Source: Pseudomonas sp. R76 (GTDB taxonomy: Bacteria; Pseudomonadota; Gammaproteobacteria; Pseudomonadales; Pseudomonadaceae). Taken from it: DNA of 64,000 nucleotides. The DNA lies in contig NZ_CP019428.1 in NCBI RefSeq assembly GCF_009834565.1, positions 3,348,001 to 3,412,000 on the forward strand, read 5' to 3'. Under the pieces are notes generated by a model, which worked only from the letters and a program-made list of their open reading frames with translations, searched no databases and was not told the origin of the DNA. Position 1 is the stretch's first letter, and each line of letters opens with the position of its first letter. This document shows, in pieces, positions 17,399 to 26,394 of this stretch. A program made the translations under genes and the position numbers.

Positions 17399-18868
17399 AT
17401 GAGCAGTCCTGTTTCCCTCGGTATTGATCTGGGCACCTCCGAACTCAAGGCGATCCTCATGGACGTCGACGGCGCCGTACTTGCGCATGCGGGTGTGCGC
17501 CTGAGTGTGTCGCGGCGCCATAGCGGCTGGTCCGAACAGGCGCCGGACGACTGGTGGCAGGCGTGTTTGCAGGCGCTTGAGCAGTTGCGCGCCCATGCGG
17601 CGTTCAGTCAGGTGGCGTGTATCGGGTTGTCCGGGCAGATGCACGGCGCGGTGCTGCTCGGTGCTGACGACCGCGTGTTGTACCCGGCGATCCTGTGGGA
17701 CGACTCGCGCGCTGTCGCCGAAGCGGAGCAGCTTGGGCCTGGCTTTGCCGAGGTCACCGGCAGCCTGCCCATGGCCGGGCTCACCGCGCCGAAGCTGCTG
17801 TGGCTGCAAGCGCAGGAACCCGAGGTGTTCAAGGCGATTGACTGCGTGCTGTCGCCCAAGGATTACCTGCGCTTGCGCCTGAGTGGTGAGCGCATCAGCG
17901 AGATGTCCGATGCTGCCGGCACCTTGTGGCTCGACGTGGCGCACCGCGAATGGTTTGCGCCGATGGTGCGCGCCACCGGCCTTGCGCCTGCGCAGATGCC
18001 TCGGTTGGTTGAAGGCGGTGCGGCGAGTGCGTGTTTGACGCCGAGTGTTGCTGCAAGGCTGGGCTTGTCTGCCGAGGTGGTGATTGCCGGGGGCGGCGGC
18101 GATAACCCGGTGGCTGCCGTTGGCATCGGCGCAATCAATGCCGGGGATGGATTTATCACCCTGGGCACCAGCGCGGCCATCGTCGCCATCACCGATCACG
18201 CCGCCGGCAACCCGGCCAGCGCGGTGCACAGCTTCTGCCACGCGCTGCCCAATCGCTGGTACACCATGGGCGCCATGCTGGCCGGCGCCAGTTGCCTGCG
18301 TTGGGTCACGCGGCTGACCGGCAGCCAGAACGAACAAACCCTGCTGGATCAAGTGCAGGCGCAGTTGCCGATTGGGCAGCCCGTGCCGTTGGACACACCA
18401 CTGTTTTTACCCTACCTCGCGGGTGAGCGTACGCCGCATAACGACCCGTTGCTGCGCGGCGGCTTTATGAACCTGGGCCACGATTGCACCCCGGCAATGC
18501 TCGGTTATGCGGTGATGGAAGGTGTGGGGTTTGGCTTGCTCGACGCCTTGCACGCTGTGCAGTCAGCCGGCGCCAGCGTCGGTGCCTGCGCCCTGGTGGG
18601 CGGCGGCGCGCGCAGCGAATACTGGGCGCAGTTGTTGGCGAATATCCTGCAACGGCAGATTTTTACCTTGCAGGGCAGCGAATTAAGCGCCTGCATTGGC
18701 GCGGCGAAGCTGGGGTTATTGTCGATCGGGCAGGGCGCTGACTTGTTGCAGGCGGGCATGCCGGTCAAGGCGCGGTATTGGCCTGATGTGAAGCAACAGC
18801 CGGTGCTTGAGGTGCGCTATCGCAAATTCCGGGGGTTGCTGGCGGCGGCGAAGGGGCTGCACGACTGA
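17399..18868 (+). CDS. xylB: Xylulokinase-like FGGY carbohydrate kinase
   Basis: This 489-residue FGGY kinase begins GIDLGTSELKAILMD (ATP-binding phosphate loop). It carries the xylulokinase-like GLSGQMHGAVLL and ILWDDSRA motifs and the second ATP-site segment ALVGGGARSEYWAQLLANIL. It would phosphorylate a ketopentose such as D-xylulose at C5. The ATG at 17399 lies 16 nt after the regulator stop. There is no clear ribosome site, so coupling is likely. No isomerase or polyol dehydrogenase is in the operon, so the transported sugar may be a ketose, or be converted by enzymes encoded elsewhere. Confidence 0.85.
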   Translation: MSSPVSLGIDLGTSELKAILMDVDGAVLAHAGVRLSVSRRHSGWSEQAPDDWWQACLQALEQLRAHAAFSQVACIGLSGQMHGAVLLGADDRVLYPAILWDDSRAVAEAEQLGPGFAEVTGSLPMAGLTAPKLLWLQAQEPEVFKAIDCVLSPKDYLRLRLSGERISEMSDAAGTLWLDVAHREWFAPMVRATGLAPAQMPRLVEGGAASACLTPSVAARLGLSAEVVIAGGGGDNPVAAVGIGAINAGDGFITLGTSAAIVAITDHAAGNPASAVHSFCHALPNRWYTMGAMLAGASCLRWVTRLTGSQNEQTLLDQVQAQLPIGQPVPLDTPLFLPYLAGERTPHNDPLLRGGFMNLGHDCTPAMLGYAVMEGVGFGLLDALHAVQSAGASVGACALVGGGARSEYWAQLLANILQRQIFTLQGSELSACIGAAKLGLLSIGQGADLLQAGMPVKARYWPDVKQQPVLEVRYRKFRGLLAAAKGLHD

Positions 18869-18879
18869 TCAGGCGTCTT

Positions 18880-19190
18880 GTGGTCAGCGGGCGTTTTGTA
18901 GCCACAGGGCTTAATGTGGATAGTGGGTTTCCTGTGGTGAGCGGGTTTGTTGTGGCAAACGGGCTTGTTGTGGCGAGCGGGCCTATTGTGGTGAGCGGGG
19001 CTTGTTGTGGTGAGCGGGCTTGCCCCGCGTTGGGCTGCGCAGCAGCCCAAACCAGCCACTGCGGTTTCCCAGAGGAATTGAGTCGCCAGTTTTTGGGGCC
19101 GCTTCGCGCCCCAACGCGGGGCAAGCCCGCTCGCCACAACAAGCCAGCTCGCCACGACAAGCCCCGTTCGCCACAACCGCTGTAAGCTCC
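18880..19190. repeat. REP/REPIN cluster on the left of the RAYT gene
   Basis: This gene-free stretch is built from short GTGG-start units (TGTGGTGAGCGGGCTTG and variants). It ends in a full REPIN at about 19006-19139, whose outer arms GCGGGCTTGCCCCGCG and CGCGGGGCAAGCCCGC pair. Inner hairpins (GGGCTGCGCAGCAGCCC) lie between them. The REPIN is repeated on the other side of the transposase at 19787-19919. Confidence 0.85.
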
Positions 19191-19194
19191 GGAC

Positions 19195-19653
19195 TCACAG
19201 CCAGGCAGCATCCCACAACGGATAATCCCCAATCTGCTCGACCAGCCCCGCCCGCAGAGGGTTGGCGATCACGTAGCGCGCCATTTTTCGCAAGTCTTCA
19301 TCGGCCCGCACCGCACGGTCGTGATAGCCGCGCTGCCAGAATCGCTCCCGGCTGCCTCGGGCTCGATTGATGCTTAGCGTACTGCGCGACTTGGTCCGTC
19401 GCATCACATCGGGCAGGGTCGAGTTATGCAGATCGAACAGCCAATGGAAATGATCCGGCATGATGACCCACGCCAGTGAATTGACTTGACCCGCGTCGTG
19501 GGTGCGTTTGAATTCGGCTACCAATAACCGCCCCAGTTCAAAACGGTTGAACAAGGGTTGACGCTGATGCACCACGGCGGTAACCAGATAAGCACGCCCT
19601 GGTTCTGAGTAGCGACCACGGCGTAACCGGTGAGAGTTTGGCTGACGAGACAA
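19195..19653 (-). CDS. REP-associated tyrosine transposase (RAYT, Y1/HUH family)
   Basis: This 152-residue protein has the HUH motif HFH (H68, H70) in VIMPDHFHWLF. The likely catalytic Tyr is Y110 in FWQRGYHDRAVR, and the C-terminal block RYVIANPLRAGLV is typical of RAYTs. These single-copy domesticated relatives of IS200/IS605 transposases cut and move REPs. The gene is intact and lies between two same-orientation copies of a REPIN, as expected for the resident RAYT of this REP family. All units begin with the GTGG tetranucleotide that RAYTs recognise. Confidence 0.92.
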   Translation of the reverse strand: MSRQPNSHRLRRGRYSEPGRAYLVTAVVHQRQPLFNRFELGRLLVAEFKRTHDAGQVNSLAWVIMPDHFHWLFDLHNSTLPDVMRRTKSRSTLSINRARGSRERFWQRGYHDRAVRADEDLRKMARYVIANPLRAGLVEQIGDYPLWDAAWL

Positions 19654-19744
19654 TCCGTTGCTCCTTGCATGGATAAGAAGCTATGACGCTAGCAGCGCCG
19701 GTGGATTGGCCGTGTTGAGTTCGGTGTCTCCATATTTCCAGGGG

Positions 19745-19970
19745 GCCTATTGTGGTGAGTGGGCTTCCCGTCGCGAGCGGGCTTGTTGTGGCGAGCGGGC
19801 TTGCCCCGCGTTGGGCTGCGCAGCAGCCCCAAACCAGCCACCGCGTTTTCCCAGATGAATTGAGTCGTCAGGTTTCGGGGCCGCTTCGCGCCCCAACGCG
19901 GGGCAAGCCCGCTCGCCACGACAGCCCCGCTCGCCACAGGAAGCCCGCTCGCCACATCAGGCCTGCTCCC
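19745..19970. repeat. REP/REPIN cluster on the right of the RAYT gene
   Basis: Short GTGG-start units precede a complete REPIN at about 19787-19919. This is a direct, nearly identical copy of that at 19006-19139, with the same order of hairpins and an internal spacer differing by scattered bases. Further degenerate half units follow to about 19970. The remainder of the gap to the neighbouring genes shows nothing else. Confidence 0.85.
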
Positions 19971-19975
19971 GCGAG

Positions 19976-20824
19976 TTACCCGACCAGGGTGCGCAGCACG
20001 GTTTCCAGCGAGGTGGTTCCCTTCAGCACTTGATCATGCTCGAAACAGATCCAGCCTTCGTTGAATCCATCGACCATGCGCATGCGCGGCAATGGGTTTT
20101 GTGCGCCCTGGCCGCGCAGCAATGCTTCCCAGGTATCGCGCTCAACCACTTCGGCGTGTACCTCGCGGCCAAGCAGGTGTGTCAGGGTTTGGGCGATGTC
20201 GTTCGGGCTGACCCACTGGCTTTCCAACTCGACCACGCGGTGGCCGGCCCAGTCTTGTTGCAGCAACTGCGCGGCGAGTGTGCCGATGTCGGCGGTGGCA
20301 ACCATTGGCACGCGCTTGTCGAGCGGTTGCAGGAAGCTATGGATCACGCCGGTGTCGCGCGCGGTGGTGACATCGTACGCAGCGTTTTCCATAAACCAGC
20401 CGGGGCGCAGGAAGGTCACGGGGATGTCCAGGGCGCTCAACGCCTGTTCCATCAATGTGCGCTGGGTCAGCAGATTCAGTTCTGTGGCTTGCGCGCCGAT
20501 GGTCGACAGGCACAAGACTTTTTCCGGCGCGGCAGCCTTGAGGGCCTGGCTGACGGCTGCAATTACGTTGCGCGCTTCCGGAAAACCAGGCAGTGGGTCG
20601 AAGCCCGGCGGCGGCAGGATAAAGACGCCGGTTGCGCCCTTGAATGCCTCCGTCAGCGCTTGGGCATCTTCCATCGCGGCAAACGCGATTTCGCACCCCT
20701 GGTCCGCCCAATAAGCCGCTTTGCCGGCGTCGCGAATCACCGCGCGAACGGGAAGACCTGCGTTAAGGAGATTGCGCGCCAAGGCGCCGCCGACTTTGCC
20801 TGTGATGCCAGTAATAACGTACAT
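19976..20824 (-). CDS. NmrA-like NAD(P)-binding oxidoreductase (YtfG/QOR2-like)
   Basis: This 282-residue atypical SDR starts MYVITGITGKVGGALARNLL with the glycine-rich loop TGxxGxxG at residues 4-12. It has no Tyr-x-x-x-Lys catalytic pair where expected. It carries the NmrA/HSCARG-like FLRPGWFMEN segment. It may be a quinone reductase or redox sensor in the cytoplasm. The start at 20824 is supported by AGGTG 8 nt upstream; the in-frame start 24 nt earlier is less likely. A perfect inverted repeat lies about 70 bp upstream. Confidence 0.82.
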   Translation of the reverse strand: MYVITGITGKVGGALARNLLNAGLPVRAVIRDAGKAAYWADQGCEIAFAAMEDAQALTEAFKGATGVFILPPPGFDPLPGFPEARNVIAAVSQALKAAAPEKVLCLSTIGAQATELNLLTQRTLMEQALSALDIPVTFLRPGWFMENAAYDVTTARDTGVIHSFLQPLDKRVPMVATADIGTLAAQLLQQDWAGHRVVELESQWVSPNDIAQTLTHLLGREVHAEVVERDTWEALLRGQGAQNPLPRMRMVDGFNEGWICFEHDQVLKGTTSLETVLRTLVG

Positions 20825-20895
20825 GCGCTTTACACCTGTGGGTTCCAATGAGTGGAGCCCAGCATAAAGACCGGCCAGCGATGACAGAATAGCGA

Positions 20896-20920
20896 TTGCG
20901 TCACTGCGTTAGTGACGCAA
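20896..20920. promoter_or_regulatory. Inverted repeat between the Lrp and NmrA-like genes
   Basis: TTGCGTCACT-GCGTT-AGTGACGCAA has perfect 10-bp arms and a 5-nt centre. It is about 70 nt upstream of the NmrA-like start and just after the Lrp stop on the same strand. No T-run follows, which favours an operator over a terminator. Confidence 0.45.
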
Positions 20921-20922
20921 AA

Positions 20923-21366
20923 TCACGAATCAGCCAGCGGCGGCAAACGCCGTTTGACCGGGGTTTTCTTGACGATGGCGGTGTTGGTTTCGGCGCAGGC
21001 CGTGATCCGGTCGAGCAGGGCGTCGAGGTGGTCCATGGTGCGCACATGCAGGCGCGCGATAAAGCAGTCTTCGCCGGTGACCTTGTCGCATTCGGTGAAC
21101 TCGGGAATCGCCTGGATCAGGCGCTCTACCTCCTGCAACTTGCCCGGCAACGGGCGGATGCGCACGATGGCTTGCAGCAGGTAGCCGAAGTGTTTGGGGT
21201 CGATGTCGACGGTGTAGTGGGTCAGCACGCCGCGTTCTTCCAGGCGGCGCAGGCGTTCGCCGACGCTGGGCGACGAGAGCCCGGTAATGCCCGCCAGGGC
21301 CTTGAGCGACAGGCGCGAATCGTCCATCAAGGCCGCGATCAGTTGCTGGTCGATAGTGTCAATCAT
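20923..21366 (-). CDS. Lrp/AsnC-family transcriptional regulator
   Basis: This 147-residue protein has an N-terminal winged helix (DTIDQQLIAALMDDSRLSLKALAGITGLSSPSVGERLRRLE) and a C-terminal RAM ligand-binding domain (residues about 65-140, with TGEDCFIARLHV). It is the usual size for the family. It is divergent from the EamA exporter at 21476 with 109 bp between them, so it likely controls that exporter in response to an amino acid. Confidence 0.92.
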   Translation of the reverse strand: MIDTIDQQLIAALMDDSRLSLKALAGITGLSSPSVGERLRRLEERGVLTHYTVDIDPKHFGYLLQAIVRIRPLPGKLQEVERLIQAIPEFTECDKVTGEDCFIARLHVRTMDHLDALLDRITACAETNTAIVKKTPVKRRLPPLADS

Positions 21367-21475
21367 GCTGCCCGCCTAATAAGAAAAGGTGAATGAGGGT
21401 TTTTGCCTATTTTAGTCGCTGGAGCCGCTGACCTGCAGATTGCCATAATTGAGCCTCACTTGAGGAGCTTGCATC

Positions 21476-22381
21476 GTGGACACATCTATCCGTCGCGGGT
21501 CGTGGGAAATGGTCGCCGCCATGTTGATTTCGGGCACCATCGGCTGGTTTGTGCTGGTGTCGGGCGTGTCGGTGATCGAAGTGGTGTTCTGGCGCTGCGT
21601 GATCGGCGCGCTGACGCTGTTGCTGGTGTGCGCGTTGCTGGGTTACCTGCGGCTGGAACTGCTGACCTGGGCCACGCTCGGCCTGGCGATGCTCAGCGGC
21701 GTGGCCATCGTCGGTAACTGGTTGCTGTTGTTCGAATCCTATTCACGCGCGTCCATCGCCATCAGTACGGCGGTGTACAACGTGCAGCCGTTCATGTTGG
21801 TGCTGCTGGCGGCGCTGTTTCTCGGTGAGAAGATCACCGTGCAGAAACTCGCGTGGTTGAGTGTGGCGTTTCTCGGCATGTTGGCGATTGTGACTGCCCA
21901 TGGCGAACAGCAAAGCGGTGGGGGTGATTACCTGGCGGGTATCGCGCTGGCCTTGGGCGCGGCGTTTTTGTATGCGATTGCGGCGTTGATCATCAAGCGT
22001 CTGAAGGAAGTGCCGCCGCACTTGATGGCGCTGATCCAGGTGACTACCGGCGCACTGTTGCTGGCGCCGTTAGTGCCTTGGAGCGGCCTCCCCACTGCAA
22101 CCAATGCCTGGGCGGCGTTGGTCACGTTGGGCGTGGTGCACACCGGCCTGATGTACGTGTTGTTGTACGGGGCGATCCAGAAACTGCCGACTGCCATAAC
22201 CGGCGCGCTGTCGTTTATCTACCCGATTGCGGCGATTTTTGTCGACTGGATTGCCTTTGGGCATCGCCTGGGCTGGCTGCAATGGCTGGGGGTTGCGGCG
22301 ATTTTGTTGGCGGCTGCCGGGTTGCAGCGGGGCTGGTGGTGGCCCCGCTCCCCAAGGGCTAGTGCGTGCCCTGAAAGATGA
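21476..22381 (+). CDS. EamA/DMT-superfamily exporter
   Basis: This 301-residue inner-membrane protein has ten predicted helices arranged as two EamA repeats (about 8-130 and 150-285). It starts with GTG at 21476, backed by GAGGAG 9 nt upstream. Members export amino acids or other small metabolites. Divergence from an Lrp-type regulator supports an amino-acid exporter role. Its 3' end overlaps the convergent U32 gene by 23 bp. Confidence 0.9.
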   Translation: MDTSIRRGSWEMVAAMLISGTIGWFVLVSGVSVIEVVFWRCVIGALTLLLVCALLGYLRLELLTWATLGLAMLSGVAIVGNWLLLFESYSRASIAISTAVYNVQPFMLVLLAALFLGEKITVQKLAWLSVAFLGMLAIVTAHGEQQSGGGDYLAGIALALGAAFLYAIAALIIKRLKEVPPHLMALIQVTTGALLLAPLVPWSGLPTATNAWAALVTLGVVHTGLMYVLLYGAIQKLPTAITGALSFIYPIAAIFVDWIAFGHRLGWLQWLGVAAILLAAAGLQRGWWWPRSPRASACPER

Positions 22382-24338
22382 TACTTTCCGGGTCGAAATG
22401 ACCCACGCCGCTGCCCGATTGCGGCAAGCCCAGGATGTGCCCCTTGATCTTGCCCACCACATGCATCTCGCACGGCTTGCAGTCGAACTTCAGCGTGAGT
22501 ACTTCATCGCCGTGGATCAGTTGCATTGGCGCTACCTTGGTCTTGACGCCCGTCACACCCTTGGCCTGTTTAGGGCACAGGTTGAACGAGAACCGCAGGC
22601 AGTGCTTGGTGATCATCACCGGCACTTCGCCGGTTTCTTCGTGGGCTTCGAAGGCCGCGTCGATCAACTTCACGCCGTGACGGTAGTAAAAATCACGGGC
22701 TTTCTGGTTGTAGACGTTGGCCAGGAACGACAAATGCGCTTCCGGGTAAACCGGTGGCGGCGACGTCTCGGCCTTGCGCCCGCCACGCGGGTGAGCCGCG
22801 ACGCGCGCGGCGGTCAGCGCCTCGATCACTTCGCGGCGCAGGGCCTTGAGCTGCGAGTTGGGGATGAAAAACGCCTGCGGCGCGTCCAGCTCGATATTCG
22901 TCGCGTGGTACTCGGTGGTGCCGAGTTGACCAAGCAGGTCGCGCAGGGTGTCGAGCGCCTGTTCCGGCTTGTTGGCCACGCCAAACGGGCCGGGCAGGGT
23001 GATGCTGGCGCTGATGCCTTCTTCGCTGGTCGCGGTGACTTGCAACTGGTCTTCACGCAAGCGTGCGACCCATGCCAAGCCAATACGGCGCTCGGCCGAG
23101 GTCTTGAGCAGGGCTTGTTGCCAGTTATGGTCGAGGTTGCGGTTCAGCGGATGGTTCGGGCGCAGCTGGTGGAGGCCGGCCGGCATTTCATTCGGCTCGA
23201 CGCGGAAGCGGTAGCGCTTCTCGCCGTCTTCTTCGAACTCGCCTTTGGGTTCGGCGATATTCGCGCGGAAACCCACGACTTCGCGCTTGACCAGCACATT
23301 CAGGCCGTCGCCGTTGGACAGCGGCTCGTGAGTGACCACCTGCAAGTCGCGCTTGCCGGCTTTTTCCACCCTGCCCACCGGCAGGCCGGTGAAGGTGGGC
23401 GTGTCGAACGCGCCGATGTCGATCTTGCGGTCAGTGACGAAGTAGTCAGTGCTGCCACGGTGGAAGGTTTTTTCCGGGTCGGGCAGGAAGAAATGCGCGG
23501 TACGGCCGCTGGACGCGCGGGCCAGGTCGGGGCGGTCTTCGAGGACGTCGTCGAGGCGTTGGCGGTAATAGGCGGTGATGTTCTTCACATAGCCCATGTC
23601 CTTGTAGCGGCCTTCGATCTTGAACGAGCGCACACCGGCCTCGACCAGGGCGCGGATGTTGGCGCTCTGGTTGTTGTCTTTCATCGACAGCAGGTGTTTT
23701 TCAAAGGCCACGACGCGGCCCTGGTCATCTTTCAAGGTGTACGGCAGGCGGCAGGCCTGGGAGCAGTCGCCACGGTTGGCGCTGCGGCCATTTTGCGCGT
23801 GGGAAATATTGCACTGCCCGGAGAACGCCACGCACAGGGCGCCGTGGATAAAGAACTCGATGGCGGCATCGGTTTCGTCGGCGATGGCACGGATTTCCTG
23901 CAGGTTCAGCTCACGGGCCAAGACCAATTGCGAGAAACCGGCCTGGTCGAGAAACTTGGCGCGGCCCAGGGTGCGAATGTCGGTCTGGGTGCTGGCGTGC
24001 AGCTCGATGGGCGGAATATCCAGCTCCATCACGCCCAGGTCTTGCACGATCAGCGCATCGACACCGGCGTCGTACAGCTGATGGATCAGCTTGCGCGCAG
24101 GTTCCAGCTCGTTGTCGTGCAGGATGGTGTTGATGGTGGTGAACACGCGGGCGTGGTAACGGTGGGCGAATTCGACCAGTTGAGCGATATCGCTCACCTC
24201 GTTGCACGCATTGTGGCGGGCGCCGAAGCTCGGGCCACCGATGTAGATGGCGTCGGCGCCATGCAAGATAGCCTCGCGCGCAATGGCGACATCGCGGGCA
24301 GGGCTGAGCAATTCAAGGTGATGCTTGGGCAAGGACAT
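22359..24338 (-). CDS. rlhA: Peptidase-U32 family protein, RlhA/YdcP-like
   Basis: This 659-residue protein starts MSLPKHHLELLSPARDVAIAREAI and has the U32 core (ADAIYIGGPSFGARHNA, FFIHGALCVAFSGQCNIS) with a cysteine cluster in RGDCSQACRLPY. A long C-terminal extension ends with further conserved cysteines (KHCLRFSFNLCP, KFDCKPCEMH). Size and layout match E. coli RlhA (YdcP), which is needed for hydroxylation of a 23S rRNA cytidine, rather than the shorter TrhP/YegQ. The name U32 peptidase is historical. The start at 24338 is chosen over an upstream in-frame one because of homology. Confidence 0.8.
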   Translation of the reverse strand: MSLPKHHLELLSPARDVAIAREAILHGADAIYIGGPSFGARHNACNEVSDIAQLVEFAHRYHARVFTTINTILHDNELEPARKLIHQLYDAGVDALIVQDLGVMELDIPPIELHASTQTDIRTLGRAKFLDQAGFSQLVLARELNLQEIRAIADETDAAIEFFIHGALCVAFSGQCNISHAQNGRSANRGDCSQACRLPYTLKDDQGRVVAFEKHLLSMKDNNQSANIRALVEAGVRSFKIEGRYKDMGYVKNITAYYRQRLDDVLEDRPDLARASSGRTAHFFLPDPEKTFHRGSTDYFVTDRKIDIGAFDTPTFTGLPVGRVEKAGKRDLQVVTHEPLSNGDGLNVLVKREVVGFRANIAEPKGEFEEDGEKRYRFRVEPNEMPAGLHQLRPNHPLNRNLDHNWQQALLKTSAERRIGLAWVARLREDQLQVTATSEEGISASITLPGPFGVANKPEQALDTLRDLLGQLGTTEYHATNIELDAPQAFFIPNSQLKALRREVIEALTAARVAAHPRGGRKAETSPPPVYPEAHLSFLANVYNQKARDFYYRHGVKLIDAAFEAHEETGEVPVMITKHCLRFSFNLCPKQAKGVTGVKTKVAPMQLIHGDEVLTLKFDCKPCEMHVVGKIKGHILGLPQSGSGVGHFDPESIIFQGTH

Positions 24339-24450
24339 AGTTTTTTTAGTCAGGCTTGTCACGGTCGAGGCGCGCATTGTAGCCGTGAAATGCCCGAGCG
24401 GCATCTACCACAGGGCTGTCAAACCTAGGGAGAAGGATTCAATGATATCC

Positions 24451-24543
24451 AATGTGGGAGCGGGCTTGCTCGCGAATGCGTAGTGACAGTCACTGATTGG
24501 GTGACTGACACACTGCATTCGCGAGCAAGCCCGCTCCCACATT
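24451..24543. repeat. REPIN hairpin
   Basis: The 29-bp arms at 24451-24479 and 24515-24543 are perfectly inverted (AATGTGGGAGCGGGCTTGCT and so on). They enclose a 35-nt spacer that itself contains the inverted pair GTGACAGTCA/TGACTGACAC-like sequence. It is a GTGG-class REPIN between two minus-strand genes. Confidence 0.9.
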
Positions 24544-24567
24544 TTGAGGTGTGTTGCCAGTGCGAAC

Positions 24568-24948
24568 TCAGGCCTTGGCGGCCATCGCGGTGACTTCCAC
24601 GCGCATGCCTTCCACGGCCAATGCAGCCACGCCAACAGCAGCACGAACCGGCCACGGTTTGGCGAAAAACCGCTTATAGACTTCATTGAATGCCGCGCGA
24701 TCAGCCATGTCAGTGAGGTAGATGGTCAGGTGCATCACCCGGTCCATGGAACTGCCGGCTTTTTCCAGCGCGACTTTCAGCGCTTGCAGGGTGCATTCGC
24801 TTTGCAGGGTGATGTCGCCCAGTTCCAGGCTGCCGTCGGCGCGTGTGGGGATTTGCGTGGAGACCAGGATACCGTTGAAGCCGATCACGTCGGAGGAAAT
24901 CGAATCGGCATCCGGGTCGGGGGTGTAGGACAGGTCGTGGTTGGCCAT
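24568..24948 (-). CDS. RidA-family protein
   Basis: This 126-residue protein of the YjgF/YER057c/UK114 family starts at MANHDLSYTPDPDADSIS. It contains GFNGILVSTQIPTRADG, ALKVALEKAGSSMDRVMHLTIYLTD and the C-terminal PVRAAVGVAALAVEGMRVEVTAMA block with the conserved Arg. RidA proteins deaminate reactive enamine/imine intermediates as trimers. The very N-terminus and the lack of a strict NPYSQA-type motif suggest a subfamily other than archetypal RidA. It has no obvious operon partner. Confidence 0.88.
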   Translation of the reverse strand: MANHDLSYTPDPDADSISSDVIGFNGILVSTQIPTRADGSLELGDITLQSECTLQALKVALEKAGSSMDRVMHLTIYLTDMADRAAFNEVYKRFFAKPWPVRAAVGVAALAVEGMRVEVTAMAAKA

Positions 24949-25019
24949 GGGCGCCTCTTGTTGGCTTAAACAGAAGGCGCACATGGTCCCCGAAAATCAC
25001 GGCAGGGGCAAACCGAGGG

Positions 25020-26288
25020 TTACGCCCAGCGGCGGAACAGCACGCTGGCATTCACGCCGCCAAAGCCGAAGCCGTTGGACAGCGCGTATTCAATCGGCAT
25101 GTGCCGCGCCGCGCCGCGCAGCATGTCCAGGCCGTCGGCGAGGGCGTCCGGGTTTTCCAGGTTCAGCGTGACGGGGGCGACCTGGTCGCGCAGGGCGAGC
25201 ACGGTGAAAATTGCTTCGATGCCGCCTGCCGCGCCGAGCAAATGGCCGGTGGCGGATTTGGTCGAGCTGATGGCTGGGTGGCCACTCGCGCCGAATACCG
25301 TCTTGATGGCGGCCAGTTCGCCTTTGTCGCCCACGGGGGTCGACGTCGCATGCGCATTCAAATACTGCACCTGGGACGCCTCGATGCCCGCCTGGCGCAA
25401 CGCCTGGGTCATGGCCCGACGCGCGCCATCACCGTCTTCCGGCCCGGCCGTCATGTGGTAGGCATCGGCACTGGTGCCATAACCGACCAGTTCGGCGATG
25501 GGCTGAGCGCCGCGTGCCAGCGCGTGTTCGAGTTCTTCGATGACTAGAATGCCGGCACCTTCGCCCATCACGAAGCCGTCACGTGCTTGATCGAAGGGCC
25601 GCGAGGCACGCTCAGGCGTGTCATTGAAGTCACTGGACAACGCGCGCGCCGCCGCAAAACCCGCCAGGCTGACCCGATGAATCGCCGCTTCCGCACCGCC
25701 ACACACGGCCACGTCGACCTCACCGGCACGGATCATCCGCGCCGCGTCGCCAATCGCTTGCACGCCCGCCGCGCAGGCCGTTACCGGTGCGCCCAGCGGG
25801 CCTTTCAAACCGTAATTGATCGACACATGCCCGGCGGCCATGTTGCTCAGGAACGAAGGAATAGTGAACGGCGACAGGCGCCGTGGGCCTTTGCTGTCGG
25901 TGGTGCGCACGGCATCGGCAATCGCCGGGAAACCGCCGACGCCGGAGGCAATGATGGTCGCGGTGCGTTCCTGTTCTTCCGGTGTTTTCGGCGCCCAGCC
26001 CGCTTGCTTCAAGGCTTCATCCGCCGCCGCCAGGGCGAACAGAATGAAGCGGTCCATTTTGCGCTGTTCCTTGGCGGCCAACAGGCGATCAGGGTCAAAC
26101 CCGGCTTCAGGGTCTTGCAGCAGGCTTTGCACCTGGCCGCCGATGCTTACCGCCAGGTCACCAATCAACTCTTCCGGCAGGCGGCGGATCCCCGACTGCC
26201 CGTTCAACAGGCGTTGCCAGGTGGATTCCACACTGGCACCCAGCGGCGTCAGCGCGCCCATGCCTGTCACGACGATACGTTTACTCAT
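25020..26288 (-). CDS. Stand-alone beta-ketoacyl-ACP synthase II (FabF-like)
   Basis: This 422-residue condensing enzyme has C172 in VTACAAGVQAIGDAA, H313 in NAHATSTPVGD, and K344/H349 in KSATGHLLGAAGG, the full Cys-His-His triad. The start at 26288 gives MSKRIVVTGMGALTPLG, the standard N-terminus. It is not next to an acyl carrier protein or other fab genes. Instead it diverges from an HxlR regulator 107 bp away. It may be a conditionally expressed FabF paralogue for fatty-acid or specialised metabolism. Confidence 0.88.
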   Translation of the reverse strand: MSKRIVVTGMGALTPLGASVESTWQRLLNGQSGIRRLPEELIGDLAVSIGGQVQSLLQDPEAGFDPDRLLAAKEQRKMDRFILFALAAADEALKQAGWAPKTPEEQERTATIIASGVGGFPAIADAVRTTDSKGPRRLSPFTIPSFLSNMAAGHVSINYGLKGPLGAPVTACAAGVQAIGDAARMIRAGEVDVAVCGGAEAAIHRVSLAGFAAARALSSDFNDTPERASRPFDQARDGFVMGEGAGILVIEELEHALARGAQPIAELVGYGTSADAYHMTAGPEDGDGARRAMTQALRQAGIEASQVQYLNAHATSTPVGDKGELAAIKTVFGASGHPAISSTKSATGHLLGAAGGIEAIFTVLALRDQVAPVTLNLENPDALADGLDMLRGAARHMPIEYALSNGFGFGGVNASVLFRRWA

Positions 26289-26394
26289 GATCAATCGACT
26301 CCGGTTGCTTGAGGGATACACAGCTGTGGACGTCACTATCATGATGAAAGTAACATGGCGTCACACAACTTTGTACTGCCACACAGGAACCGCC

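Noticed and set aside
22227..24428. A 733-codon open frame antisense to the RlhA-like gene
   Set aside because: The opposite strand encodes a full conserved U32 protein; the antisense product has no motif and merges with the end of the EamA gene.
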